DNA of 64,000 nt. Origin: Alphaproteobacteria bacterium (GTDB lineage Bacteria > Pseudomonadota > Alphaproteobacteria > SHVV01). Below the pieces are notes generated by a model. The model did no database searches. It was not told the DNA's origin and was given only the letters and a program-made list of their open reading frames with translations. Of the stretch, positions 1 to 8,524 are shown piece by piece; position 1 is the first letter of the stretch, and the number at the start of each line of letters is the position of its first letter. The DNA is taken from contig VGEO01000003.1 of assembly GCA_016869275.1 (NCBI GenBank), positions 1 to 64,000 of the forward strand, in the 5' to 3' direction. A program made the position numbers and the translations under genes.

Positions 1-1068
1 CCGGCGGCGGCATCGGTTCCGCGCGCACCGGCGGCTCAAACCCCGCGCGCGTCGATCGTCCCCGCGCCGGTGCGCCGGCCAGTACCGGCGGCAAAACCGA
101 CAGCACCGTCGGTTCCGGCGCGGCCCGGTCGTGTTCTCGCCGCGCCCGCGACCCGCAAGCGCGCGGTCGAGCTCGGCATCGATCTCGGAACCATCGCCGG
201 CACCGGTCCGCGCGGGCGCGTTACCAGCGACGATGTCGAGCGCGCTGCGAAGAAGCCCGCGGCCCCGGCGCGCGCTCCGTCGCGTGTGGCACCGGCCGCC
301 GCGAGCATCCCGACCGCCGCCTCGGCCCGACCGGCGGCCCGGGCGAAGATCGTCGTACCGCCGGCTGATCGCCGCGATGAGGTACGGCCGCTCCGCGGTC
401 TCCGTCGCCGCATCGCCCAGGCGATGAACGACAGCCTCACCGTCCCTCACATTTGGGACTGGTACACGGCCGACGCCTCGAAGCTCGTGGCCGCGCGTGC
501 GAGCTTGAAGGACGAGTTCGCCAAGGACGGGGTCAAGCTCACTTACCTGCCGTTCTTCATCAAGGCGGTGGTGGCGGCGCTCAAGAAATTTCCCTCGTTC
601 AACGCCACCCTCGACATGGCGAAAGAAGAGATCGTCCACCGCAGCCGCTACAACATCGGCCTCGCCATGGCGACCGACGATGGCCTGATCGTTCCGGTCA
701 TCCACGACGCCGACATGAAGTCGCTGTTCGACCTGGCGGTCGAGATCGCCGAACTCGCCCAACTCACCCGCTCCCGCAAGATCTCGCCCGACCGCCTAGC
801 CGACGGCACCTTCAACATCACCAACTTCGGGAGCTACGGCGCCCGCATGGGAACGCCGATCATCAAGCCGCCGCAGGTCGCGATTTCGGGCTTCGGCGCG
901 ATCCACGACGATGTCATCGCCGTCGACGGCCAGCCGGCGGTGAGGCCGGTGCTGCCGATCATCACCTCGACCGATCATCGCGTGAACGACGGCGAGCATC
1001 TGGGGACGTTCGTGCTCACGCTCGCCGGCTTGTTGGGCGATCCGATCCGGCTGCTGGGCCGGCTTTAG
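1..1068 (+). CDS. dihydrolipoamide acyltransferase (E2), 5' end outside window
   Basis: E2 core of a 2-oxoacid dehydrogenase complex, which transfers an acyl group from lipoamide to CoA in the cytoplasm. The reading frame is already open at base 1, so the N-terminal lipoyl domain lies upstream. Visible in order: an Ala/Pro-rich flexible linker, a peripheral subunit-binding domain (AAPATRKRAVELGIDL followed by GTGPRGRV), a second Ala/Pro linker, and the catalytic acyltransferase domain starting near PLRGLRRRIAQAM. The active-site motif reads STDHRVNDGEHLGTF, with the His and Asp-Gly of the family kept. The E3 gene follows after 9 bases, so the two are one operon. Substrate (pyruvate, branched-chain or acetoin-type 2-oxoacid) cannot be decided without the E1 genes. 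Confidence 0.93.
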   Translation, partial: PAAASVPRAPAAQTPRASIVPAPVRRPVPAAKPTAPSVPARPGRVLAAPATRKRAVELGIDLGTIAGTGPRGRVTSDDVERAAKKPAAPARAPSRVAPAAASIPTAASARPAARAKIVVPPADRRDEVRPLRGLRRRIAQAMNDSLTVPHIWDWYTADASKLVAARASLKDEFAKDGVKLTYLPFFIKAVVAALKKFPSFNATLDMAKEEIVHRSRYNIGLAMATDDGLIVPVIHDADMKSLFDLAVEIAELAQLTRSRKISPDRLADGTFNITNFGSYGARMGTPIIKPPQVAISGFGAIHDDVIAVDGQPAVRPVLPIITSTDHRVNDGEHLGTFVLTLAGLLGDPIRLLGRL

Positions 1069-1077
1069 GCGGCCCCC

Positions 1078-2502
1078 ATGGTCATCGGCCAGATCGCCGA
1101 GCAGGCCGACCTCGTCGTCGTCGGCGGCGGTCCCGGCGGTTACATTGCGGCGCTGCGCGCGGCGCAACTCGGCCGCAAAGTGACGCTGGTCGAGCGCGAG
1201 GGCGAGGACGGCGTCGGCGGCGTCTGCCTGAACGTCGGCTGCATTCCGTCCAAAGCCATCATCGAAGCCGCCGACCAAGCGCACCGGATCGGCGAAGCCG
1301 CCACACTCGGCATCAAGGCGTCCTGCCAGGGCGTCGACATGGCGGCGCTGCAGCGTTGGAAGCGCGACGTCGTCAAGGGCTTGACCAACGGCGTGCGCGG
1401 GCTCTTGAAACAGGCCGGTGTCCGCGTGATGAAGGGCGAGTTCCGCTTTACCCGCCCGGACGAAGGCGCGGTCGCGATCACCGGCATGCCGGCCAATTTC
1501 GTCAAGTTCAACGATATGATCCTGGCGACCGGGTCGCGGCCGGCGGCGCTCACCGGGTTCAAGGTCGACCAGACCACGATCCTCGACTCGACCGGCGCGC
1601 TGGCGCTCGAGACGTTACCGGCCGCGGTCGCGATCGTCGGTGGCGGGTACATCGGCCTCGAAATCGGGATCGCGCTCGCCAAGCTCGGGAGCCGGGTCAC
1701 GATCGTCGAAGCGCTGGCCGGGATCCTCCCGACCATGGACCGCCGCCTGGTGCGGCCGGTCGAAAAGCGGCTGGCCGAGCTCCAGGTCGAAGTGATCGCC
1801 AACGCCAAGGCCAAGAGCTTCGACAAGGGAACGCTGGTCGTCGATGCCCCGGGCGGCGAGAAGCTGGTCGCGGTCGAAAAGGTGATCGTCGCGATCGGCC
1901 GCCGCCCCAACAGCGACGATCTGAGCCTCGAGCGCGCCGGGGTCAAGGCCGACAACCGCGGGCTCTTGCCGGTCGCGCCCGACCGCCGCTTGACGCCGCA
2001 TTTGGCGGCGGTCGGCGACATCACCACCGGGCCCGCGCTAGCGCACAAGGCGTCGGCCGAAGGCATCGTCGCCGCCGAAGCGCTCTCGGGCAAGAAAGTC
2101 GCATTCCAGCCGCAGGCGATCCCGGCCGTCGTCTTTTCCGATCCCGAGATCGCCACCGCCGGCATGACCGCTGACGAGGCGAAAGCCGCTGGGATCGAGA
2201 CCGCGGTCGCGACCTTTCCCTTGGCTGCCTCGGGCCGCGCCAAGACGCTCAATCAGACCGAGGGCTTCCTCCAGATCGTCGCCGACCGCGACCGTAAGAA
2301 CATCGTCGGCGTCCACATCGCCGCGCCGCACGCCTCGGACCTGATCGCCGAGGGCGTGCTCGCGATCGAGATGGGCGCGACGGTCGAGGACCTCTCCCTC
2401 ACCATTCACCCGCACCCGACGCTCTCCGAGCTCTACCTCGAAGCCGCCCATGTCGGCGCCGGCCAACCGATCCACATCGGCGGGCGGGCGAAAGGCACCT
2501 AG
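1078..2502 (+). CDS. lpdA: dihydrolipoyl dehydrogenase (E3)
   Basis: FAD-dependent E3 of the 2-oxoacid dehydrogenase complex. It reoxidises dihydrolipoamide and passes electrons to NAD+. The 474 residues match the family length. Seen: N-terminal FAD-binding GGGPGGYIAALRAAQLG; redox-active disulfide GGVCLNVGCIPSK; NAD-binding GGGYIGLEIGIALAKLG; second FAD-contact segment near AVGDITTGPALAHKA; and the C-terminal catalytic His-Glu pair in HPHPTLSE. It starts 9 bases after the E2 stop, so translation is probably coupled. The N-terminus has a short extension before the beta strand that binds FAD. Nothing suggests a fused lipoyl domain. Confidence 0.96.
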   Translation: MVIGQIAEQADLVVVGGGPGGYIAALRAAQLGRKVTLVEREGEDGVGGVCLNVGCIPSKAIIEAADQAHRIGEAATLGIKASCQGVDMAALQRWKRDVVKGLTNGVRGLLKQAGVRVMKGEFRFTRPDEGAVAITGMPANFVKFNDMILATGSRPAALTGFKVDQTTILDSTGALALETLPAAVAIVGGGYIGLEIGIALAKLGSRVTIVEALAGILPTMDRRLVRPVEKRLAELQVEVIANAKAKSFDKGTLVVDAPGGEKLVAVEKVIVAIGRRPNSDDLSLERAGVKADNRGLLPVAPDRRLTPHLAAVGDITTGPALAHKASAEGIVAAEALSGKKVAFQPQAIPAVVFSDPEIATAGMTADEAKAAGIETAVATFPLAASGRAKTLNQTEGFLQIVADRDRKNIVGVHIAAPHASDLIAEGVLAIEMGATVEDLSLTIHPHPTLSELYLEAAHVGAGQPIHIGGRAKGT

Positions 2503-2511
2503 CCTAAGTCT

Positions 2512-3227
2512 CTATGGCTCGCGCGCGAGCGCGGCGCGGATGAGCGGGCGGACGATGGCGATGGCATCGTCGGCCGCCATGCCCGGCACTAGCGCCGGGT
2601 CGAAATGCGCCCGGATCATGATCGCATCGGTGGCGCTGATCTTGGGGTGGAAATAGCGGTACGAGAACAGCGACGGCCGCGGCGGCAGGTTGGAATCGTT
2701 GAAGAGCCCGGTCACCAGCTGCGTCACTTCTTCGACGATGCAGGCTTCGATCTCGATCGGCGCCAACGCGAGGTTGACGACGGCGTGGCCGCCGATCACC
2801 TCGTCGCGATCGTTGACGACGGCGAGCCCGAAGCAGGCGCTCCGCCGCGCCTCGATCGAGCGCTTGAGCGCGCCGCCCGTGCGCGCCGCGGCGAAGGCGA
2901 AATATTCATCGGCCGACAACATGCGGAGTGGAGATTGCCGCCGGTTTCGACGATCGCGATCTCGAGGCCGGTGAGGCCGCTGAGTTCGACGCCGAGCGCC
3001 TCGGCGCGCCCGCGGTAGCTGGTATCGCCGTGAACGCGGATGCGGACCGCTCCGACCCACTTCTGGACCGGCCGCGGATCGGGGTCGTATTCGGCCCCGA
3101 ACGCGATGACGCGGTATTTGCGAATGAGCGCTTCGGCGCGGGCGTCGGCGTCTTCTTGCCCGCCGACCGGCGGGGCGGCGAGCGCGATGAGAACCGCCGC
3201 GAGTGCGGCTGCGACGAGCGAACGCAT
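2512..3227 (-). pseudogene. DUF2927-like exported protein, disrupted by a one-base frameshift
   Basis: Two overlapping leftward frames together make one protein. The first begins with a signal peptide (MRSLVAAALAAVLIALAAPP) and runs through VQKWVGAVRIRVHGD to VETGGNLH. The second continues from RMLSADEYFAF through CIVEEVTQLVTGLFNDSNLP to the end. The switch falls near 2924-2931. The span of 716 bases is one short of a multiple of three, so one lost base explains it. The pattern (VRV strand, TGLEI, Cys-Ile-x-Glu-Glu, NDS, late MIRAHFDPALVPGM) resembles the DUF2927 family of uncharacterised, often exported proteobacterial proteins. It may be a recent pseudogene or a base-calling error. Function unknown. 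Confidence 0.7.
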
Positions 3228-3286
3228 GCCTGACGCTATCACGCCGGCGCCAACCGCCGGCGTCACGTTCGAGCGATAGCAGTGGG

Positions 3287-3892
3287 TTAGCCGACGGTCC
3301 GCCTGAGTTTGGCCGCGAGTTCGTCGGGTTTGAGGCCGGGTTTCAGCACCTCGGCGAACTTGCCGTCCGGATCCATCACGTAAAGGAAGCCGGCGTGCTC
3401 GATCATGAACTCGCCGTCCTTGTTGCGCTCGCCCTTGGCCGCATAGGCGCGATAGACCTTCTTGATCGCTTCGATCTGCGCCGCGGTGCCGGTCAGGCCG
3501 ATGAAGCGCGGATGGAAATTGGCGAGATACGCCTTCATCGCCGCCGGCGTGTCGCGTTCATCGTCGACGGTGACGAACAAAGGCTGGATTTTTTCGAGCG
3601 TCGGCTTCGGCAGACTGTCGAGCGCCGCGGTGACGGTCTGAAGCTCGGTCGGACACACGTCGGGGCAATTGGTGAAGCCGAAAAACACCACCATGTATCG
3701 GCCGCGATAGTCGGCATCGGTCACCGCCCGGCCGTCGTGATCGACCATCGCGAACGGGCCGCCGACCTTGGTCGCGGCGAAGTCCTCGAGGATGCGGACG
3801 CCGCGCTCCGGCCCGAACGCGGCGACGATCAACGCCGCCCCGCCGACCACGACGATCAGCGCATAGAGAAAGACGCGCACCCACACCAGCAT
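3287..3892 (-). CDS. SCO1/SenC-family copper chaperone / thiol oxidoreductase
   Basis: Membrane-anchored periplasmic thioredoxin-fold protein of 201 residues. One N-terminal transmembrane segment (VFLYALIVVVGGAALIVAAF) is followed by the SCO domain. The copper/thiol motif is FTNCPDVCPTEL (CxxxC), and the distal copper-ligand His lies in MIEHAGFLYVMDPDG. The usual VTVDDERDTP strand is present. In the family it delivers copper to the CuA site of cytochrome c oxidase or keeps its cysteines reduced; that role is inferred, since no oxidase gene is in the window. It is divergent from a small membrane protein gene that starts 80 bases away. Confidence 0.92.
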   Translation of the reverse strand: MLVWVRVFLYALIVVVGGAALIVAAFGPERGVRILEDFAATKVGGPFAMVDHDGRAVTDADYRGRYMVVFFGFTNCPDVCPTELQTVTAALDSLPKPTLEKIQPLFVTVDDERDTPAAMKAYLANFHPRFIGLTGTAAQIEAIKKVYRAYAAKGERNKDGEFMIEHAGFLYVMDPDGKFAEVLKPGLKPDELAAKLRRTVG

Positions 3893-3972
3893 GACACCCG
3901 CCCGAACCGTTGTGCCATGAATATAAGGGGGGCGAGATTGAAAAAAAAGGACGTGCGCCCTACCCTTGCCGC

Positions 3973-4131
3973 ATGAACGATCGGTCGGCCGCCGCCGCCC
4001 AGCGGTTCAACCGCCTCGCGGCTTACATTTTTCTCGGCGCGCTCGCGCTCGCGCTCGCCGCGTTCCCGTTCGTGCGCGATATCGCGCTGTTCGAGCAGGT
4101 CTATACCTGGATCTGCGCGCCGTTCCTCTAA
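3973..4131 (+). CDS. small single-pass membrane protein, 52 aa
   Basis: Short frame beginning MNDRSAAAAQRFNRLAAY, with one clear hydrophobic segment (IFLGALALALAAFPFV), a short acidic loop and a hydrophobic C-terminus ending ICAPFL. The ATG at 3973 is preferred over an upstream in-frame one at 3910, because the upstream extension is polar, Lys/Cys-rich and covers what looks like promoter DNA. The frame ends inside a possible hairpin terminator. It is divergent from the SCO gene, so it might be a small partner of copper or oxidase metabolism, but that rests on position only. I do not recognise a family. Confidence 0.5.
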   Translation: MNDRSAAAAQRFNRLAAYIFLGALALALAAFPFVRDIALFEQVYTWICAPFL

Positions 4132-4156
4132 AAAGGCCGCGAAGCCCCTTTTTCGC
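4130..4156 (+). terminator. possible rho-independent terminator after the 52-aa protein
   Basis: A 7-base A/G arm (AAAAAGG, including the stop codon region) can pair with CCTTTTT about 10 bases later, leaving a T-run on the plus strand. The stem is A/T-rich and weak. Confidence 0.35.
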
Positions 4157-4204
4157 GCCCGGGCCGGCGGCTAAAGTCCGCCCCATCCCAGAGGGAGGAA
4201 CAAG

Positions 4205-5389
4205 ATGGCCGCCGATAAGCGCGGGGCCGCGGACGCCCCGCGCGAGACCTTTCCCGATATCCGCGAGGCGGTGCGCCGGCTGTGCGCCGGATTCCCGGGC
4301 GAATACTGGCGCAAGGCCGACCGCGAGCGCGCCTATCCCAAGGAGTTCGTCGACGCGCTCACCCAGTCGGGTTTCTTGGCGGCGCTGATCCCGGAAAGTT
4401 TCGGCGGCAGCGGCCTCGGCATTCGCCAGGCCGCGGCGATCATGGAGGAAATCCACAAGAGCGGCTGCAACGGCGGCGCCTGCCACGCCCAGATGTACAC
4501 GATGGGCACCATCCTCCGGCACGGCAATGCGGCGCAGAAGCAGGCGTATCTGCCGAAGATCGCGTCGGGTGCGCTCAGGCTCCAGGCGTTCGGCGTGACC
4601 GAGCCCACCAGCGGCACCGATACGCTCAGCTTGCGCACGACAGCGGTCCGCGACGGCGACCACTATGTCGTCAACGGCCAGAAAGTGTGGACGTCGCGCG
4701 CCGAGCACTCCGACCTGATGCTGCTCCTGGCGCGCACCACGCCCAAGGACCGGGTCAAGAAGCGGACCGAGGGGCTCTCGGTCTTCATCGTCGACATGCG
4801 CGAGGCGCTCGGCCGCGGCCTCGCCATCAAGCCGATCCGCGCCATGATCAACCACGCGACCACCGAAGTGTTCTTCGACAACCTCCGCGTTCCGGCTGCC
4901 AATCTGATCGGCGAGGAGAACAAAGGGCTTTACTACATTTTGGATGGCATGAACGTCGAACGCATCCTGATCGCCGCCGAGTGCATCGGCGATGCGCGTT
5001 GGTTCATCGCCAAGGCCTCGGCCTACGCCAAGGACCGGGTCGTGTTCGGGCGGCCGATCGGCCAGAACCAGGGCATCCAGTTTCCGATCGCCAAGGCCTA
5101 CGCCGCCTCGGAAGCGGCAGCGCTGATGGTGGAGCGGGCCGCGACGCTGTTCGACGCCGGCGAGCCGTGCGGAGCCGAGGCCAACATGGCGAAGCTGCTC
5201 GCCGCCGATGCGTCGTGGCAGGCGGCCGACATGTGCCTGCAAACCCACGGCGGCTTTGGCTTCGCCGAGGAGTACGACGTCGAGCGCAAGTTCCGCGAGA
5301 CCCGGCTATACCAGGTCGCGCCGATCTCGACCAACCTGATCCTGTCCTACATCGCCGAGCACGTGCTCGGCCTGCCGCGTTCTTATTGA
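4205..5389 (+). CDS. acyl-CoA dehydrogenase family protein
   Basis: FAD flavoprotein of 394 residues that would desaturate an acyl-CoA thioester and pass electrons to ETF. Family blocks in order: N-terminal helical domain with LIPESFGGSGLG; middle beta domain with FGVTEPTSGTDT (FAD contact) and VVNGQKVWTSRAEHSDLMLL; C-terminal domain with FGRPIGQNQGIQFPIAKAYA, QTHGGFGFAEEYDVERKFRETRLYQVAPISTNLIL. A good Shine-Dalgarno (GGGAGGAA) lies before the ATG. It opens a three-gene operon with a class III CoA-transferase and a FAS1-like hydratase. The substrate is therefore probably a short or dicarboxylic acyl-CoA, though this is inference. Confidence 0.93.
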   Translation: MAADKRGAADAPRETFPDIREAVRRLCAGFPGEYWRKADRERAYPKEFVDALTQSGFLAALIPESFGGSGLGIRQAAAIMEEIHKSGCNGGACHAQMYTMGTILRHGNAAQKQAYLPKIASGALRLQAFGVTEPTSGTDTLSLRTTAVRDGDHYVVNGQKVWTSRAEHSDLMLLLARTTPKDRVKKRTEGLSVFIVDMREALGRGLAIKPIRAMINHATTEVFFDNLRVPAANLIGEENKGLYYILDGMNVERILIAAECIGDARWFIAKASAYAKDRVVFGRPIGQNQGIQFPIAKAYAASEAAALMVERAATLFDAGEPCGAEANMAKLLAADASWQAADMCLQTHGGFGFAEEYDVERKFRETRLYQVAPISTNLILSYIAEHVLGLPRSY

Positions 5390-5413
5390 GGGTCGCGTAC
5401 GGAGGTCCTGCCT

Positions 5414-6532
5414 ATGTCCGGTGCTCTCGACGGCGTGCTGGTGCTCGCGCTCGAACAAGCGGTGGCGGCGCCGTTCTGCACCGCCAAGCTCGCCGATGCC
5501 GGCGCACGCGTCATCAAGATCGAGCGCGCCGAGGGCGACTTCGCCCGCTATTACGACACGTTGGCGGCGGGCGGGTGCACGTTCTTCGTGTGGCTGAACC
5601 GCGGCAAGGAATCGCTGGTCCTCGACATCAAGAACAAAGAGGATGCCGAACTCCTGCGCCGGATTGCGCTCAAAGCCGACATCTTCATCCAGAATCTACT
5701 GCCCGGCGCCGCCGAGCGCGCCGGCGTCGGCTCGCGCCAGCTCCGCCAACTCAACCCGCGCCTCATCACCTGCGACATCACCGGCTACGGCGAGGAAGGC
5801 CCCTACCGCGAGATGAAGGCCTACGACCTTTTGGTCCAGGCCGAATCCGGAATCGCCGCGATCAGCGGCGGGCCCGAAGCGGCGGGGAGGACCGGGGTCT
5901 CGGTCTGCGACCTCACCACCGGCGCCAATTGTTACGCGGCGATCCTCGAGGCCGTGATCCGTCGCGACCGCACCGGCCAAGGCAGCGCCCTTTCGCTGTC
6001 GCTGTTCGACTCGATGGCCGACCTGATGACGCCGCAGCTCCTGCAGACCGAGGCCGGCAAGGAGCCGCCGCGGATCGGTTTTAGCCACACCTCGATCGCC
6101 CCCTATGGCGCCTATCGCACCAGCGACGGCCCGATCGTGATCGCGGTTCAGAACCCGCGCGAATGGGCGGCGTTCTGCGCGACCGTGCTCGAGAAGCCCG
6201 AGGTCGAGAAAAACCCGAAGCTCGCGACCAACATCCTTCGGTGCGAGAACCGGTCCGACCTCAATGCCGCGATCGATGGCGTATTCGCCCGGCTCACGCG
6301 CACCGAGGTCGCCAAGCGGATGACCGCGGCCGGCCTCGCGTTCGGCAATTTGAACAGTTGCCGCGATGTGCTGAAACACCCGCAGTGGCGGCGTCTGCCG
6401 GTGGGAACGCCCGGCGGCGAGGTCATGGTGTCGGCACCACCGCATCGGATCGCCGGGCGGCCGCACACACTGGGCCGGGTGCCGGCGATCGGCGAGCATT
6501 CGGGGGCACTCCGACGCGAGTTTGCGGCGTGA
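5414..6532 (+). CDS. class III (CaiB/BaiF) CoA-transferase
   Basis: Cytoplasmic CoA-transferase of 372 residues. The N-terminal region carries LDGVLVLALEQAVAAPFCTA and GARVIKIERAEGDFARYYD. The catalytic aspartate region is NPRLITCDITGYGEEGPYREMKAYDLLVQAESGI; family members normally use the Asp of the YDLL-Q motif, and it is present. A typical GVSVCDLTTGANCYAAILEA segment follows. It lies 24 bases behind an acyl-CoA dehydrogenase, and its TGA sits beside the start of a FAS1-like dehydratase. This resembles pathways in which a carboxylic acid is activated by CoA transfer and then hydrated, such as mesaconyl- or itaconyl-CoA chemistry. The true substrate is unknown. Confidence 0.92.
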   Translation: MSGALDGVLVLALEQAVAAPFCTAKLADAGARVIKIERAEGDFARYYDTLAAGGCTFFVWLNRGKESLVLDIKNKEDAELLRRIALKADIFIQNLLPGAAERAGVGSRQLRQLNPRLITCDITGYGEEGPYREMKAYDLLVQAESGIAAISGGPEAAGRTGVSVCDLTTGANCYAAILEAVIRRDRTGQGSALSLSLFDSMADLMTPQLLQTEAGKEPPRIGFSHTSIAPYGAYRTSDGPIVIAVQNPREWAAFCATVLEKPEVEKNPKLATNILRCENRSDLNAAIDGVFARLTRTEVAKRMTAAGLAFGNLNSCRDVLKHPQWRRLPVGTPGGEVMVSAPPHRIAGRPHTLGRVPAIGEHSGALRREFAA

Positions 6533-6552
6533 CCAGGGCGCGAGCCGGCGCC

Positions 6553-7404
6553 GTGAGCGAGGACGACCTCGAGACGCTCCGCGCCTGGGTCGGGCGCACG
6601 GTCGAGGCCGAGGATATCGTCACGCCGAACCCGCTGGCGCGCGCCGCGGCTACGTTGGACCGCGACGACCCGCCGCCCCGGCCCGGCGATCCGGTGCCGC
6701 CGGCCTGGCACTGGTTCTTCTTCCTGCCGACCGAGCGTCAGGCCGACCTCGGCGCCGACGGCCATGCGCGCCGCGGCGATTTCCTGCCGCCGGTGCCGCT
6801 CGCGACCCGGCTGTGGGCGGGCGGACGGATGCGTTTCGAACGACCGCTTCGCGTCGGTCAGGCGATCCGGCGCCGCTCCGAGGTGATCCGGGTCGACCCC
6901 AAGACCGGCCGCTCCGGCCGGCTCGTGTTCGTGACCGTCCGCCATACGGTGAGCGGCCCGGACGGCGTCGCGACCACCGAGGAGCACGACATCGTCTATC
7001 GCGATCCGCCGCGGCCGGGCGCCAAAAGCCCGGACCCGCAGCCGGCGGCAACGCAGTCATCGTGGCGGCGCTCGATCCGCGCCGACGCGACACTGCTGTT
7101 TCGGTTTTCGGCGCTCACGTTCAACGGCTACCGGCTGCACTACGACCACCGCTATTGCGACGAGCACGGCTATCCGGGCCTCGTGGTGCACGGGCCGCTC
7201 ACGGTGATCCTCCTCTTGGACCTCGTCCGCCGCGAGCGGCCCGAACTCGTGTTGAAGTCGCTCGACTATCGGATGCTGCGGGCGCTCTACGACACCCAGC
7301 CGTTTACGCTCGCCGGCAAGCACGGGAGCGGACACTCGCTGGAATTGTGGGCGGCCGACGATCACGGCGCACTCGCGACCTTGGCCAGCGCGACCTACGC
7401 CTGA
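6553..7404 (+). CDS. FAS1-like / HTD2-type acyl-CoA hydratase (MaoC superfamily)
   Basis: Double-hotdog hydratase. The sequence SEDDLETLRAWVGRTVEAED, followed by LAATLDRDDPP-like and PPAWHWFFFLPTERQ segments, is typical of the FAS1-like dehydratase group that contains mesaconyl-C4-CoA hydratase and eukaryotic HTD2. The C-terminal hotdog has LLFRFSALTFNGYRLHYDHRY and the PGLVVHGPLT motif. GTG at 6553 is chosen because the family starts at about that residue. A second GTG at 6529 would overlap the preceding stop (GTGA) and cannot be excluded. It forms one operon with the CoA-transferase and acyl-CoA dehydrogenase. Expected reaction: reversible hydration of an enoyl-CoA; substrate inferred only from relatives. 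Confidence 0.85.
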   Translation: MSEDDLETLRAWVGRTVEAEDIVTPNPLARAAATLDRDDPPPRPGDPVPPAWHWFFFLPTERQADLGADGHARRGDFLPPVPLATRLWAGGRMRFERPLRVGQAIRRRSEVIRVDPKTGRSGRLVFVTVRHTVSGPDGVATTEEHDIVYRDPPRPGAKSPDPQPAATQSSWRRSIRADATLLFRFSALTFNGYRLHYDHRYCDEHGYPGLVVHGPLTVILLLDLVRRERPELVLKSLDYRMLRALYDTQPFTLAGKHGSGHSLELWAADDHGALATLASATYA

Positions 7405-7413
7405 GCCGTACGC

Positions 7414-8517
7414 CTACGCTTTGATGTCCTCGAGGAACCAGGCATCGGGAAGCTCGGTGCCGATGCCGCGGGCTTTGGCGTTCCGATAGATGAGCCCGCC
7501 AGCGGCGGCGAACTGCAGGCCCTGGTTGCCGTGGTTGTAGTAGAAGGTGATCTCGTCGGCGCGGGTGCGGCCGGGCACGCGCTCGGTCGCGAGGTCGACG
7601 AACTCGGGGTAGGCGGCGGTGTCGAGCCGCTGGGCGCCGCCCGCCGGCAGCCGCGCCATCTCGGCCTCGGTGCCGCCGACATAGGCCGCGTAGGAAAGGC
7701 CCAAGTCCGAGCGGTTGCGCGCCGTCTCGCGCGCCGGCGCGATCGTCGCCACGCCCTGGCGGATCTTGACGTCGAAACGGGCTTCGGCGGCGCGGCTGAT
7801 CTCCTGGGTGCCAACGCAGGTGACATGGGTCCCCGGTTCGAGCCAGTCCGCCTCGAACACCGGCGTCATCGCGTTGGTGCAAGTGGCGAGGATGTCGACC
7901 CCAGCGACCGCTTCGCGTGCCGTTGCGACCGCGACGACATCGATCCCGAGCTTGGCGCGAAGTTCGGCCGTTGCCGCTTCGCGGTTGGCGGCGGTCGGGC
8001 TGTAGATCTTGGCGCGTTCGATCGGGCGGATCGCGCAGAACGCTTCGAGGCAGGTCCGTGTCATGCCGCCGGCGCCGATCAGGCCGACGGTCTTGGCATC
8101 GATCCGCGCCAAGTACTTGGCGCCCAAGCCTGCCGAGGCGCCGACCCGGACATGCTGGATGTGGCCATCGTTCAGGATCGCCAGCGGCGCGCCGGTGTCG
8201 GTCGAAAACAGGAGCACCAAGCCCAGATACGTGCCGGGCTCGATGCAATGCTGCTCTTCGCGGATGGTGCCGTCGGGGCGGCGCTCCCATGCCGCGATCT
8301 CCGAGATGATACGGAGCGCGCAGATGCCATCGTGGGCGCCCTCCATCGAGCCGAACCGGAAGTAACCGTCGGGGCGGGCCGCCGGGAACAGGAGGTCGGT
8401 TTTCGGCCGGATGATCGAGCGCCCGGTGGCGAGCCCGAGGAACGCTTTTTCGAGGACCCCGATGCAGTCCGGGACCGCGATCAGCCCCGCCTGCATCGCG
8501 TTGTCGATCAGGAGCAT
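7414..8517 (-). CDS. ornithine cyclodeaminase / mu-crystallin family protein
   Basis: NAD(P)-dependent family of 367 residues. It begins MLLIDNAMQAGLIAVPDCI, placed by an ATG 7 bases from the upstream GST stop. The substrate region contains RPKTDLLFPA and FGSMEGAHDG. The Rossmann motif is KTVGLIGAGGMTRTCLEAF, preceded by RVGASAGLGAKYLAR. The family includes ornithine cyclodeaminase, alanine dehydrogenases and ketimine reductases; the sequence here does not decide among them. It is translated with the GST gene as a two-gene leftward operon. It ends 9 bases from the convergent hydratase gene. Confidence 0.88.
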   Translation of the reverse strand: MLLIDNAMQAGLIAVPDCIGVLEKAFLGLATGRSIIRPKTDLLFPAARPDGYFRFGSMEGAHDGICALRIISEIAAWERRPDGTIREEQHCIEPGTYLGLVLLFSTDTGAPLAILNDGHIQHVRVGASAGLGAKYLARIDAKTVGLIGAGGMTRTCLEAFCAIRPIERAKIYSPTAANREAATAELRAKLGIDVVAVATAREAVAGVDILATCTNAMTPVFEADWLEPGTHVTCVGTQEISRAAEARFDVKIRQGVATIAPARETARNRSDLGLSYAAYVGGTEAEMARLPAGGAQRLDTAAYPEFVDLATERVPGRTRADEITFYYNHGNQGLQFAAAGGLIYRNAKARGIGTELPDAWFLEDIKA

Positions 8518-8524
8518 GGCGGGC

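Noticed and set aside
453-2174. A 573-codon rightward frame overlapping E2 and E3.
   Set aside because: Composition is Arg/Gly-rich with no recognisable motif, and it overlaps two intact, clearly assigned genes in another frame.
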